Assembly (NCBI RefSeq): GCF_036347055.1
Contig: NZ_CP108882.1
Location: 1,997,001-2,061,000 of the forward strand
Source: Streptomyces sp. NBC_00820
GTDB lineage: Bacteria; Actinomycetota; Actinomycetes; Streptomycetales; Streptomycetaceae
DNA: 64,000 nt
Direction of reading: 5' to 3'
Shown here: piece by piece, positions 25,247-34,010 of the stretch
Layout of the letters: every line of letters starts with the position of its first letter
Numbering within the stretch: the first letter of the stretch is position 1
Program-made: the position numbers and the translations under genes
Notes under the pieces: generated by a model
Seen by the model: the letters and a program-made list of their open reading frames with translations, nothing else
Databases searched by the model: none
Told to the model about the DNA's origin: nothing

Positions 25247-26134
25247 ATGACCACCGTCACCGACCTGTACCCGAGCCGCGGCACGAGCGAGGTGGCCGTC
25301 CCGCGCCAGGACCCGGTCGTCTGGGGCGCCCCGGACACCCCGGGCCCGGTGCCGGCCGCCGGTCTTCAGGCCTACGAACGGGACGGCTTCCTCACCGTCG
25401 ACCAGTTGATCACCCCGGACGAGGCCGCGGTCTGCCGGCGTGAGCTGGACCGGATCGTCGCCGACCCGGCGATCCGGGCCGACGAGCGCGCGATCGTCGA
25501 GCCGCGGTCGAACGAGATCCGCTCGGTCTTCGAAGTGCACCGGATCAGCGAGGTGTTCGCGAACCTGGTGCGCGACGAGCGGGTGGCCGGCATGGCCCGG
25601 CAGATCCTCGGCTCGGACGTGTACGTCCACCAGTCCCGGATCAACGTCAAGCCGGGCTTCGGCGCGAGCGGCTTCTACTGGCACTCGGACTTCGAGACCT
25701 GGCACGCCGAGGACGGCCTGCCGAACATGCGCACGGTGTCCGTCTCGATCGCGCTGACCGAGAACCACGACACCAACGGCGGCCTCATGATCATGCCGGG
25801 CTCGCACCGGACGTTCCTGGGATGCGCCGGGGCCACGCCCGAGGACAACTACCGCAAGTCGCTGCGGATGCAGGACGCGGGCACGCCGTCCGACGCGGCA
25901 CTGACCGAGCTGGCGGGCGAGCACGGCATCCGGCTGTTCACCGGCCGGGCGGGCTCGGCGACCTGGTTCGACTGCAACTGCATGCACGGCTCCGGCGACA
26001 ACATCACGCCGTTCGCGCGCAGCAACGTCTTCATCGTGTTCAACAGCGTGGAGAACACGGCGGTGGAGCCGTTCGCTGCGCCGGTGCGGCGGCCGGAGTT
26101 CATCGGCGCGCGGGACTTCACCCCGGTGAGGTAG
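25247..26134 (+). CDS. ectD: Ectoine 5-hydroxylase
   Basis: EctD, 295 residues, Fe(II)/2-oxoglutarate dioxygenase converting ectoine to 5-hydroxyectoine. The signature FYWHSDFETWHAEDGLPN holds the HxD iron ligands; the distal His is in CNCMHGSGDN and the 2-oxoglutarate Arg in FARSNVFIVFN. Its AGGAGG lies inside the last ectC codons, 5 bp after which ectC stops, so the two are probably co-translated. Presence of ectD means the strain can make 5-hydroxyectoine as well as ectoine. Confidence 0.96.
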   Translation: MTTVTDLYPSRGTSEVAVPRQDPVVWGAPDTPGPVPAAGLQAYERDGFLTVDQLITPDEAAVCRRELDRIVADPAIRADERAIVEPRSNEIRSVFEVHRISEVFANLVRDERVAGMARQILGSDVYVHQSRINVKPGFGASGFYWHSDFETWHAEDGLPNMRTVSVSIALTENHDTNGGLMIMPGSHRTFLGCAGATPEDNYRKSLRMQDAGTPSDAALTELAGEHGIRLFTGRAGSATWFDCNCMHGSGDNITPFARSNVFIVFNSVENTAVEPFAAPVRRPEFIGARDFTPVR

Positions 26135-26169
26135 CCGCACGGTGGCCCACCGCGGCCACTCCCCCGGAC

Positions 26170-26211
26170 ACCGGGCCGGGCCTCTTCGTGGGACAGGAGG
26201 CCCGGCCCGGT
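26170..26211. terminator. Bidirectional terminator between ectD and convergent aminotransferase
   Basis: Perfect 15-bp arms (26170-26184 and 26197-26211) with a 12-nt loop, between two convergent stop codons. GC-rich and without a T-tract. Confidence 0.85.
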
Positions 26212-26215
26212 CATG

Positions 26216-27277
26216 TCAGCCGGAGAGCACGTCCAGCAGGCGGTCGACGTCCGCGGGCGTGTTGTAGAGGTGGAAGGACGCGCGGAGGTTGCCCGCGCGG
26301 TCGGACACCTCGATCCCCGCCTCGCTCAACTCCCTTTGCCGGGAGCCGAGTCCGGGCACCGAGACGATCGCCGAGCCGGGAGCGGGCAGGGCCTCGTGGC
26401 CCAGGGTCGCGAGGCCCGCGCGGAAGCGGTCGGCCAGGCCCAGGTCGTGAGCCTGTACGGCGGCCACCCCGAGTTCCTCGATCAGTTCGAGGGAACGGCG
26501 CACCCCGGCATAGGTGAACAGGGCCGGACTCACGTCGAACCGCCGTGCGGAGTGGGCGAGTTCGAGGACCGGTCCGTAGCAGCTCTCCCACGGCCGCTCG
26601 GCCGCCACCCAGCCGGCCAGCAGCGGGGTCAGGCCCCCGAAGTCCTCCGGGACGGCCAGGAACGCCGCTCCGTGCGGGCCGGCCAGCCACTTGAAGGTGG
26701 TGGCGACGGTGAAGTCGTAGGCGCCGGCGTCCATCGGCAGCCAGCCGGCGGCCTGGGAGAAGTCGACGTAGGTGCGCGCGCCGTGCGTGCGGGCCGCCTC
26801 GCGCAGGTCCGCCAGGCCGGCGATCCGGCCGTCGGCGGACTGCGCGGCGCTGACCGCGACGAGGGCGGTGCCCGGCCGGACGGACTCGGCGAGGCGTTCC
26901 AGCGGCACCGCGCGGACCTTGAGGTCACCGCGCGCGTGGAAGGGGTTCACGACGGAGGTGAAGTCGTCCTCGACGGTGAGGACTTCGGAGCCCCCGGGCA
27001 GGGACGCGGCGATCAGCCCGGTCTGGGCCGCGACGGAGGGGCCGGCCACCACCCGGGTGACGGGGACACCCGCCAGCCGGGCGAACGCCGCCCTGGCGGC
27101 CTCGACGTCTTCGAACAGCGGGTCGAGCGGCCGGCCCTCCGCGCGGATCGCCACCGCCTCGTGCAGGGCGCGGACGGTACGGGCCGGGAGCAGGCCGCTG
27201 CTCGCGGTGTTCAGGTAGGTGTTCTTCGGGGCGAACTCGGCGCGGACGAGGCTCTCGAACGTCTCCGTGGTCTCCAT
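26216..27277 (-). CDS. Class-V fold PLP-dependent aminotransferase (possibly EgtE-like)
   Basis: About 353 residues. NTYLNTASSGLLPARTV at the N-terminus, VVAGPSVAAQTGLIAAS, the cofactor Asp in RTYVDFSQAAGWLP and the PLP lysine in VATTFKWLAGPHGAAFL identify a SufS/EgtE-like class-V enzyme. It resembles the C-S lyase EgtE of ergothioneine synthesis, but no other egt genes are near, so the role is open. ATG 27277 (METTETF) is chosen by homology sense; a GTG at 27328 would add 17 residues. No clear Shine-Dalgarno for either. Confidence 0.8.
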   Translation of the reverse strand: METTETFESLVRAEFAPKNTYLNTASSGLLPARTVRALHEAVAIRAEGRPLDPLFEDVEAARAAFARLAGVPVTRVVAGPSVAAQTGLIAASLPGGSEVLTVEDDFTSVVNPFHARGDLKVRAVPLERLAESVRPGTALVAVSAAQSADGRIAGLADLREAARTHGARTYVDFSQAAGWLPMDAGAYDFTVATTFKWLAGPHGAAFLAVPEDFGGLTPLLAGWVAAERPWESCYGPVLELAHSARRFDVSPALFTYAGVRRSLELIEELGVAAVQAHDLGLADRFRAGLATLGHEALPAPGSAIVSVPGLGSRQRELSEAGIEVSDRAGNLRASFHLYNTPADVDRLLDVLSG

Positions 27278-27371
27278 GGGACCACTCTGCGGCCCCGCCG
27301 GGACCCCGTCCATCGAGATGTGTTGCACGGATCCACTCAGGAACGCTTATACATCCGCGCCACCTGCGGTT

Positions 27372-28091
27372 TCAGCCCTGCTGCGGCACCGCGCACCCGT
27401 CCGGGCCGCAGGCGCCGGCGTCACCCTGATCGACCAGCTTCAGCGGGGAGCGCTCGCCCCACGCCTGGGTGAGGGCCTGGGTGAAGACCTCGGCGGGCTG
27501 GGCGCCCGAGACGCCGTACTTGCGGTCCAGGACGAAGAACGGCACGCCGTTCGCGCCGAGCTGGGCGGCCTCGCGCTCGTCGGCGCGGACGTCGTCGGCG
27601 TAGGCGGTGGGGTCGGCGAGCACCTTGCGGGCCGCGTCGGCGTCCAGGCCGGCCTCGGCGGCCAGCTCCACGAGCCGCTCGTCGCCCTCGGTGAAGACGG
27701 ACCGCTCCTCGGCGAAGTTCGCCCGGTACAGGATCTGGATCAGCTCGTCCTGCCTGCCCTGCTCCTTGGCGAAGTGCAGCAGGCGGTGCATGTCGAAGGT
27801 GTTGCCGTGGTCGCGACCCCGGGTGCGGTAGTCCAGGCCCTCTGCGGTGGCCTGGGCGCCCAGGTTGTCCTCGCCGGCCTCGGCCTGTGCCTCGCTCATG
27901 CCGTACTTCTTGGTGAGCATGGCGAGCACCGGCTGGGCGTCGCCCTTGGCGCGGCCGGGGTCCAGCTCGAAGGAGCGGTGGATCACCTCGACGTCGTCGC
28001 GGTGCGGGAACGCCGCCAGCGCCTTGTCGAAACGGGCCTTTCCGACGTAACACCAGGGGCAAGCGATGTCGGTCCAGATTTCGACGCGCAT
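27372..28091 (-). CDS. DsbA-family oxidoreductase (FrnE-like)
   Basis: A 239-residue cytoplasmic protein (no signal peptide) of the thioredoxin-fold DsbA/FrnE family. The active-site motif CPWC lies in DIACPWCYVGKARFDKAL at residue about 11. The conserved cis-Pro region is NGVPFFVLDRKYGVSGAQP. A second Cys pair near the C-terminus (GACGPDGCAV) is typical of FrnE-like disulfide isomerases. GGAAAGAG lies upstream of ATG 28091. Likely thiol-disulfide exchange or S-conjugate chemistry; substrate unknown. Confidence 0.88.
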   Translation of the reverse strand: MRVEIWTDIACPWCYVGKARFDKALAAFPHRDDVEVIHRSFELDPGRAKGDAQPVLAMLTKKYGMSEAQAEAGEDNLGAQATAEGLDYRTRGRDHGNTFDMHRLLHFAKEQGRQDELIQILYRANFAEERSVFTEGDERLVELAAEAGLDADAARKVLADPTAYADDVRADEREAAQLGANGVPFFVLDRKYGVSGAQPAEVFTQALTQAWGERSPLKLVDQGDAGACGPDGCAVPQQG

Positions 28092-28304
28092 GGTTCGGCT
28101 CTTTCCGGGGTCGTACGGGGGCGGAGGCTCTCCCCACCGGGTACGTGAACGTTCAAGCAGCCGCGTTCATTCCCCGGGCTCGGCGTTACGCGGGAACGGA
28201 TGGTTGTCGCCCTCGGCGGGCGGCGCGGCACGGATCACCGGAGCGCCGATCGCGCGGCCGCACGTCCGCACGTCCGCACGCCGGCACGTCCACACGCCCG
28301 CTGA
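28092..28304. other. Intergenic region with short CACGTCCG repeats
   Basis: 213 bp between the FrnE-like gene and the convergent-in-order AraC regulator stop. It contains five loose 8-bp units (CGCACGTC-type) at about 28257-28298. No gene or clear terminator seen. Confidence 0.5.
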
Positions 28305-29282
28305 TCACGCGGCCGAGGTCGCGACCGCGCCGTCGGCGGTTACCCGCCGGGTGAACTGCGCGCGGTAGGCGCTCGGGGTGAGGCCGGTCCGGCGGACCAG
28401 GTGGGCGCGCAGCGAGTCGGCGGTCCCGAGGCCGCAGGCGGTGGCCACCCGGTCCATCGGCAGGGTGGTGGTCTCCAGCAGTTCCTTCGCGCGTTCGACG
28501 CGCTGGTGCAGCAGCCACTGCAGGGGGCTGACCCCGCTCTCGGCGTGGAAGCGGCGGGTGAGGGTGCGCACGCTGACACCGGCGTGCCGGGCCAGGTCGG
28601 TGAGGGTGAGCGGCTTGTCGAGGTTGCGCATGGCCCAGCCCCGGGTGTCGGCGCAGGCGTTGCCGCGCTCGGGCGGCAGCGGCGTCTGGGTGAACTGGGT
28701 CTGGCCGCCGGGGCGGACGGGTGCGACCAGGGTGAGCCGGGCGACCTGGTTGGCGACGGCGGCGCCGTAGTCGGTGCGGATGAGGTGCAGGCACAGGTCG
28801 AGGCCGGCGGCGTAGCCGGAGGAGGTGAGGAACTGGCCGTCCTGGGCGTAGAGGACGTCGCCCTGGACCTCGATGTCGGGGTGGCGGCGGCGCAGTTCCT
28901 CCGCGTGCGCCCAGTAGGTGGTGGCCTTTCGGCCCTTGAGCAGGCCCGCCTCGGCGAGCGAGAAGGCGCCGGTGCAGATGGAGGCGATGCGCACGCCCGC
29001 GGCGGCGGCCTCGCGCAGGACCTGCGGCACCCTCGGGTCCGGCGAGAGGGGCTTGCCGGTGCCCGCCACGATCACGGTGTCCGCGTCCCGCAGCGCCTCC
29101 AGTCCGTGCGGCACGTGCAGGGCGAGGGCGCCGGTGGTGGGCACGGGGCCCGGGTCGGGCGCGCAGATCACCACCTCGTAGCCGGGACGTCCGCCGATCT
29201 CGACCTTCCCGAAGAGCAGCTCGGGGATGGCGAGGGTGAACATCGACACGGGCGGCGACGCGAGGACCGCGACACGGAGCAT
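28305..29282 (-). CDS. GlxA-family AraC-type transcriptional regulator
   Basis: 325 residues. An N-terminal DJ-1/PfpI-like class-I amidotransferase domain (about 1-180; ASICTGAFSLAEAGLLKGR with the usual Cys) is followed by a C-terminal AraC HTH domain (about 215-315; TLTDLARHAGVSVRTLTRRF and VATACGLGTADSLRAHL). The frame is open far upstream, but ATG 29282 has GGAGG exactly 8 nt before it. It is divergent from the MFS exporter at 29353, which it probably controls. Ligand unknown. Confidence 0.9.
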   Translation of the reverse strand: MLRVAVLASPPVSMFTLAIPELLFGKVEIGGRPGYEVVICAPDPGPVPTTGALALHVPHGLEALRDADTVIVAGTGKPLSPDPRVPQVLREAAAAGVRIASICTGAFSLAEAGLLKGRKATTYWAHAEELRRRHPDIEVQGDVLYAQDGQFLTSSGYAAGLDLCLHLIRTDYGAAVANQVARLTLVAPVRPGGQTQFTQTPLPPERGNACADTRGWAMRNLDKPLTLTDLARHAGVSVRTLTRRFHAESGVSPLQWLLHQRVERAKELLETTTLPMDRVATACGLGTADSLRAHLVRRTGLTPSAYRAQFTRRVTADGAVATSAA

Positions 29283-29352
29283 GGCCAGAACCTCCGGATG
29301 CATGGCGTTCAGGCCACTACTGTACGCCGGAAGAGATCCGCAGCATGGGGGC

Positions 29353-30738
29353 ATGCCGACAGACCAGATCCTCACCGAGCCACAACTGAACAAGAAGTCA
29401 CGGGAGTTGACGCACAGAGTCGCTCCGGCGCTCACCCTGGCGGCCGCCATGCTCGGCTCAGCGCTGATCACCCTCGACGCGACCGTGGTGAACGTGGCCC
29501 TGCCGGCCATCGGTTCCTCGCTGGGCGGCGGAATGGCCGGACTGCAGTGGGTGGTCGACGCCTACACCCTCGCCTTCGCCGCCCTGATGCTGTCCACGGG
29601 CGCCTTCTCGGACCGGGCCGGGGCGAGCAGGGCGTACGCCGTCGGCATCGCCGTCTTCACCCTCGCCTCGGCGGCCTGCGGGCTGGCGCCGAACCTCCCG
29701 GCGCTGATCGGGGCGCGGGCGGTGCAGGGCGTGGCCGCGGCCGTGGTCCTGCCCGCCTCGCTGGCCCTGGTGCGGCAGGCGTATCCCGACCCGGTACGGC
29801 GGGGCCGCGCGGTGGCCACCTGGGCGGCCGGCGGGTCGACGGCGCTGGCGCTGGGCCCGGTGGCGGGCGGGGCGCTGACCACGGCCTGGGACTGGCGGGG
29901 GATCTTCTTCGTCAACCTGCCGCTGGGCCTGGCCGCGCTCGCCCTGCTGCTGCGCGCGCCCCGCTCGGAGCGCCGGCCCGCGCCGCTGGACCTGCCGGGC
30001 CAGGCGGCGGCCGTACTCGCCCTGACGGCACTGACGTTCGCCGTGATCGAGGACGGTACGACATCGGTCGTGGCCTGGGTCGTGGCTGTCGCCGCCGCCG
30101 CGCTGTTCGTGCGGATCGAGTCACGGCAGCCGCACCCCGTCGTCCCGCTCGGGCTGTTCCGCGACCGGGCGGTGCGCGTGGCCGTCGCCACGGGGGCGGC
30201 GTGCAGCGTGGCGTTCTACGGGATGATCTTCCTCTTCTCGCTCTTCTTCCAGCAGGTACAGGGCCGTTCGGCGCTGTACGCCGGACTGCTGTTCCTGCCG
30301 ATGACCGGGCTGATCGCGGTGACGAACGTGGTGGCCGGCAAGCTCGCGGGACGCTACGGACCCCGGCTGCCGCTCCTGCTCGGGCAGGCGCTCGCGGTGG
30401 CGGGCCTGCTGGCGCTGTTCGCCGTCGACGTCCGCACGCCCGCCGTCGTGGTGGCCGTCCTCCTCGTCCCGATGGCCCTCGGTGTGGCGCTGGCCATCCC
30501 CACCCTGACGGCCGTGATGCTGGACGCCGTGCCGGCCGAGCGGGCGGGGCTGGCGGCCGGGGTGCTCAACTCGGCGCGGCAGGTGTCCGGCGGGCTGGGG
30601 ATCGCGGTGTTCGGTGCGCTGGTCTCCGGCGGCTTCGCCACGGGGACGCGGGCGAGCCTGGCCGTCGCCGCGGCCCTGCTCGCCGCGACCCTCCTCCTCA
30701 GCTGCCGTCTCGGAGGTCGCCCGGCCACGCGTCCCTGA
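29353..30738 (+). CDS. MFS drug exporter, DHA2-type (14 TM)
   Basis: 461 residues with about 14 hydrophobic segments. Motif D1-like LDATVVNVALPAIGSSLG in TM1, motif A-like GAFSDRAGASRAY, and motif C-like ALGPVAGGALTTAWDWRGIFFVNLPLG place it with DHA2 proton-driven multidrug exporters. ATG 29353 is the start closest to the conserved region. Divergent from a GlxA-type regulator with only about 70 bp between starts. Its last 41 bp overlap the convergent DUF1349 gene. Confidence 0.9.
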   Translation: MPTDQILTEPQLNKKSRELTHRVAPALTLAAAMLGSALITLDATVVNVALPAIGSSLGGGMAGLQWVVDAYTLAFAALMLSTGAFSDRAGASRAYAVGIAVFTLASAACGLAPNLPALIGARAVQGVAAAVVLPASLALVRQAYPDPVRRGRAVATWAAGGSTALALGPVAGGALTTAWDWRGIFFVNLPLGLAALALLLRAPRSERRPAPLDLPGQAAAVLALTALTFAVIEDGTTSVVAWVVAVAAAALFVRIESRQPHPVVPLGLFRDRAVRVAVATGAACSVAFYGMIFLFSLFFQQVQGRSALYAGLLFLPMTGLIAVTNVVAGKLAGRYGPRLPLLLGQALAVAGLLALFAVDVRTPAVVVAVLLVPMALGVALAIPTLTAVMLDAVPAERAGLAAGVLNSARQVSGGLGIAVFGALVSGGFATGTRASLAVAAALLAATLLLSCRLGGRPATRP

Positions 30739-31306
30739 ACTCGATGTGGTCGTAGGTGACCACGCACCCCTCCCCCAGCGGGGACTGGGTCATGAACCCG
30801 ACCAGCGCGGCGCCCGTCTCCTTCTCCTCGCCCAGGGTGAAGAGCCGGACGAAGGTCCAGCGCACACCGTCCCGGGAGGCGTGGAAGGCGAGCGCCCGCC
30901 CGGTCCGGCTGATCCGCAGCCACACCGAACTCCCCTCCACCGTGAAGGCGTTGGAGTCGTCGGAGTGTCCCCGGGTGACCACCGTGCAGACGGTGGGCAC
31001 GTCCGGGGAGTACTCCAGGCAGAGTTTGGCCCAGGCCCGGTCGCCGACGTGGACGTAGAGCACGCCGGCGTCGAAGGCGGCGGCGAAGCCCACGGTGACC
31101 CGCGCGATCAGCTGGAAGTCGCCCTCGGGCGCCCCGAGCAGCCGGGGCGCGTCGGAGGCCGGGTCCAGGGCTTCCCCCGTCGGCGTCACGAACCGGTCCT
31201 GCCGGGGGCCCGCCCAGCCGGTGAGCACACCGTCCTCGTACGACCAGTTGCCGTCGGGCCCGTAGGTCCGCAGGGAGAAGGGGAGTTCGGGGATTTCGAG
31301 ATCCAT
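30698..31306 (-). CDS. DUF1349 domain protein
   Basis: 202 residues with the beta-sandwich pattern of DUF1349 (concanavalin-A-like) proteins: DFQLIARVTVGFAAAFDAGVLYVHVGDRAWAKL-type core (seen as AAFDAGVLYVHVGDRAW), EYSPDVPTVCTVVTRGHSDD and GRALAFHASRDGVRWTFVR. No signal peptide. Function unknown; such domains may bind glycans. GCGAGAA lies about 8 nt before ATG 31306. It overlaps the MFS gene 3' end by 41 bp and lies just downstream of the aldehyde dehydrogenase gene in the same direction. Confidence 0.82.
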   Translation of the reverse strand: MDLEIPELPFSLRTYGPDGNWSYEDGVLTGWAGPRQDRFVTPTGEALDPASDAPRLLGAPEGDFQLIARVTVGFAAAFDAGVLYVHVGDRAWAKLCLEYSPDVPTVCTVVTRGHSDDSNAFTVEGSSVWLRISRTGRALAFHASRDGVRWTFVRLFTLGEEKETGAALVGFMTQSPLGEGCVVTYDHIEFRDAWPGDLRDGS

Positions 31307-31357
31307 TGCCGGATTCTCGCAGGACCGCCCTGCGGGCCCGCCCGACGGCGGCGGGGG

Positions 31358-32887
31358 CTACCGCTCCAGAACTCCGTCGATCCGCCGGGGAAGCCCCAGC
31401 GGGTTCCCGTCGCGGAGCTCCTCCGGCAGCAGCGCCTCGGGCGCGTTCTGGTAGACGACCGGCCGCAGCCACCGCTCGATGGCCGTGCCTCCGACGGACG
31501 TCGAGGTGGAGGTCGTCGCGGGGTAGGGCCCGCCGTGGTGCTGCGCCGGTGCGACCGCCACCCCCGTCGGCCACCCGTTCACCACCACACGCCCGGCCAA
31601 CGGCGTCAGCTCGGCCAGGAGTTCGGCGCCACGCCCCTCCCCCGCGGCCTCCTCGGAGGACAGCTGGACGGTCGCGGTGAGGTTGCCCGGCAGCCGCCGC
31701 AGCACCGCGGCCGCCTCGGCCTCGTCCTCGTACCGCACCACCACGCCGACCGGCCCGAAACACTCCTCCAGAAGCAGGTCGTGCGCCCCCTCCCCGGCCA
31801 GCCTGCTCGCCGGCACCGTGAGGAACCCCGCGCTGACCGTGTGCTCGCCGCCCGCCCCCGGTGTGACGGGCGAGCCCACCCCGGGCAGCGCGGCCCGCTC
31901 GGCGACGCCCCTGACGAAGGCGTCCCGCATGCGGTGGTCGAGCAGTACACCGGCCTCGGTGGCGCTGACGGCGTCGGTGAGGGACTTGACCAGCCCGTCT
32001 CCCGCCGCACCGGACGGCACCAGCACCAGTCCGGGCTTCACGCAGAACTGGCCGACGCCGAGCGTCATGGACCCGGCGAGTCCGGCGCCTATGGCCTCCG
32101 CCCGTTCGGCCGCCGCCGCCTCGGTCACCAGGACCGGGTTCAGCGAGCCCAGCTCGCCGTGGAAGGGGATGGGCACCGGACGCGCGGCGGCCGCGTCGAA
32201 CAGGGCGCGCCCGCCCCGCACCGACCCGGTGAAGCCCGCGGCGGCGACCAGCGGATGCCCGATCAGCTCGACGCCCGCGTCGAAGCCGTGCACGAGTCCG
32301 ACGACGCCCTCGGGGATGCCGTGGGCCGCGGCGGCCCGGCGCAGCACCTTGGCGACCAGCTCGGACAGGGCCGGGTGGTCGGGCTGGGCCTTGACGACCA
32401 CCGGGCACCCGGCGGCCAGCGCGCTCGCGGTGTCGCCGCCGGCGACGGAGAAGGCGAAGGGGAAGTTGGAGGCGGCGTAGACGGCCACGACACCGAGCGG
32501 GATCTTGTAGCGGCGCAGGTCCGGAACGGGCGGGGTGGCGGTGTCGTCGGGGTGGTCGACGACGACGTCCAGGAAGGCACCTTCGTCGACGATGCCGGCG
32601 AAGGCCCTCAACTGATATGCGGTCCGGGCGAGTTCGCCGGTCAGCCGGACGGGGCCGAGGGCGGTCTCGGCGTCGGCGGCCTCGATCAGCCGGTCCCCGG
32701 CCGCCTCCAGGCCCGCGGCGGCCGAGCGCAGGAAGGCGGAACGGACCGCGCGGTCGGCCAGGGCGCCGCGGGCGGCCCGCGCCGCCGTGACGGCCGCGTC
32801 CACCTCCTGGGCGGTGGCCTCCACCGCGACCTGTTCGCGCTGCTTTCCGGTGCGCGGGTCGACACTCCAGACTGGTGCTGCTGCCAC
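31358..32887 (-). CDS. NADP-type aldehyde dehydrogenase, alpha-ketoglutarate semialdehyde DH-like
   Basis: 509 residues. It belongs to the aldehyde dehydrogenase branch that oxidises 2,5-dioxopentanoate (alpha-ketoglutarate semialdehyde) to alpha-ketoglutarate. The general-base Glu is in FHGELGSLNPVLV and the nucleophile Cys in GVGQFCVKPGLVLV, both typical of that branch. GTG 32887 has GGAGG 8 nt upstream, better than a GTG/ATG further up. It faces an IclR regulator across a promoter with a strong palindrome. With the dehydratases at 38-46 kb it would complete oxidative sugar-acid catabolism. Substrate is inferred. Confidence 0.87.
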   Translation of the reverse strand: MAAAPVWSVDPRTGKQREQVAVEATAQEVDAAVTAARAARGALADRAVRSAFLRSAAAGLEAAGDRLIEAADAETALGPVRLTGELARTAYQLRAFAGIVDEGAFLDVVVDHPDDTATPPVPDLRRYKIPLGVVAVYAASNFPFAFSVAGGDTASALAAGCPVVVKAQPDHPALSELVAKVLRRAAAAHGIPEGVVGLVHGFDAGVELIGHPLVAAAGFTGSVRGGRALFDAAAARPVPIPFHGELGSLNPVLVTEAAAAERAEAIGAGLAGSMTLGVGQFCVKPGLVLVPSGAAGDGLVKSLTDAVSATEAGVLLDHRMRDAFVRGVAERAALPGVGSPVTPGAGGEHTVSAGFLTVPASRLAGEGAHDLLLEECFGPVGVVVRYEDEAEAAAVLRRLPGNLTATVQLSSEEAAGEGRGAELLAELTPLAGRVVVNGWPTGVAVAPAQHHGGPYPATTSTSTSVGGTAIERWLRPVVYQNAPEALLPEELRDGNPLGLPRRIDGVLER

Positions 32888-32927
32888 CGCGGGTACCTCC
32901 AGACAAGGCCGCATTTTCCCGGTCGGC

Positions 32928-32965
32928 CATCAGGGCGTTCGATATACTGAACGCCGTCTCTGATG
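32928..32965. promoter_or_regulatory. Nested palindromic operator between ALDH and IclR genes
   Basis: GGCGTTC (32934-32940) and GAACGCC (32949-32955) flank GATATACT. An outer pair CCATCAG (32928-32934) and CTGATGG (32959-32965) extends the dyad. The TATA core lies where a -10 box for the leftward ALDH promoter would sit: TTCACC then 17 bp then GTATAT, on the minus strand. IclR regulators bind such palindromes and are often encoded next to them, so this is the likely target of the regulator at 33103. Confidence 0.65.
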
Positions 32966-33031
32966 GTGAATGAGCTGATCGGAGACTACCTATCCGGGCC
33001 CTCGTATATCTAGATCCTCTGTCCAGGTATC

Positions 33032-33083
33032 CAGGTCCTCGAACCAGGTTCTTCCATCAGGTTCTCCAAGCAGGTTCTCCTCC
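33032..33083 (+). repeat. Four tandem 13-bp CAGGTTCT repeats before the IclR gene
   Basis: CAGGT recurs at 33032, 33045, 33058 and 33071, giving four exact 13-bp steps; a fifth CAGGT is at 33024. The array ends about 20 bp before the regulator's ATG, so it would lie in its 5' leader. It may be a multi-site operator or an RNA element. Confidence 0.75.
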
Positions 33084-33102
33084 AACGAAGGGGTCACGGG
33101 CG

Positions 33103-33876
33103 ATGTCGGCAGGCGAGGCAGGCGGCGGGGCGCAGGTCAAGTCCGCGGTGCGGACCGTGGAGTTGCTCGAGTACTTCGCCGGCCGTCCCGGCATGCACTC
33201 CCTCGCGGCAGTCCAGGAGGCCGTGGGCTACCCCAAGTCCAGCCTGTACATGCTGCTGCGCACGCTCGTGGAGCTGGGCTGGGTGGAGACGGACGCGACG
33301 GGCACGCGGTACGGCATCGGGGTGCGGGCGCTGCTGGTCGGCACCTCCTACATCGACGGCGACGAGGTGGTGGCGGCGGCCCGGGCGACTCTGGACCGGC
33401 TCTCCGACGACACCTCGGAGACCATCCACCTGGCCCGCCTCGACGGCACGAACGTGGTCTACCTGGCCACCCGCCAGTCGCAGCACTACCTGCGCCCCTT
33501 CACCCGCGTCGGCCGCCGGCTGCCCGCGCACTCCACCTCGCTCGGCAAGGCGCTGCTCGCCACGCACACCGACGAGCAGGTGCGGGGGCTGCTGCCCGAG
33601 ACGCTGCCCGCGCTTACCGAGCACACCATCACCGACCGGGAGCAGCTGATCGAGGAGCTGCGCCAGGTCCGCGAGCAGGGCTTCGCCGTGGACCGCGAGG
33701 AGAACACCCTCGGCCTGCGCTGCTTCGGCGTCGCCATCCCCTACCGCACCCCGGCACGCGACGCCATCAGCTGCTCGGTCCCGGTGGCCCGGCTCACCCC
33801 GGCCCACGAGCAGCTGATCAAGGACGCCCTGTTCGACGCACGGGACCGGCTGACCCTGGCGACACGCAGACTCTGA
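33103..33876 (+). CDS. IclR-family transcriptional regulator
   Basis: 257 residues. N-terminal winged HTH (SAVRTVELLEYFAGRPGMHS, VGYPKSSLYMLLRTLVELGWVE) and C-terminal IclR effector domain (TIHLARLDGTNVVYLATRQS, PAHSTSLGKALLATHTDEQ, ISCSVPVARLTPAHEQLI). AAGGGG ends 9 nt before ATG 33103. Divergent from the aldehyde dehydrogenase. IclR proteins next to alpha-ketoglutarate-semialdehyde-type genes usually respond to a sugar acid or keto-deoxy acid; that is inference here. Confidence 0.92.
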   Translation: MSAGEAGGGAQVKSAVRTVELLEYFAGRPGMHSLAAVQEAVGYPKSSLYMLLRTLVELGWVETDATGTRYGIGVRALLVGTSYIDGDEVVAAARATLDRLSDDTSETIHLARLDGTNVVYLATRQSQHYLRPFTRVGRRLPAHSTSLGKALLATHTDEQVRGLLPETLPALTEHTITDREQLIEELRQVREQGFAVDREENTLGLRCFGVAIPYRTPARDAISCSVPVARLTPAHEQLIKDALFDARDRLTLATRRL

Positions 33877-34010
33877 CCCGGCAGCGCCGGGCTCCGAGGC
33901 CCGCGTGAGGTCCGCGTGAGGTCCGCACGCGGAACGCGAGCTGAGCGTGTGATGAGAAAAACGGCCGCGCGGGAACGTTCACGCCCGCTCCGCTCGTCCT
34001 GACGGGTGGG

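Noticed and set aside
22919..26134. A single 1071-codon frame across ectA-ectD
   Set aside because: Only its last part (from 25247) is a real protein, EctD; the rest is out-of-frame Arg/Pro-rich sequence over ectA, ectB and ectC.
33024..33083. CRISPR-like array
   Set aside because: 13-bp units with no spacers; far too short for CRISPR repeats and no cas genes.
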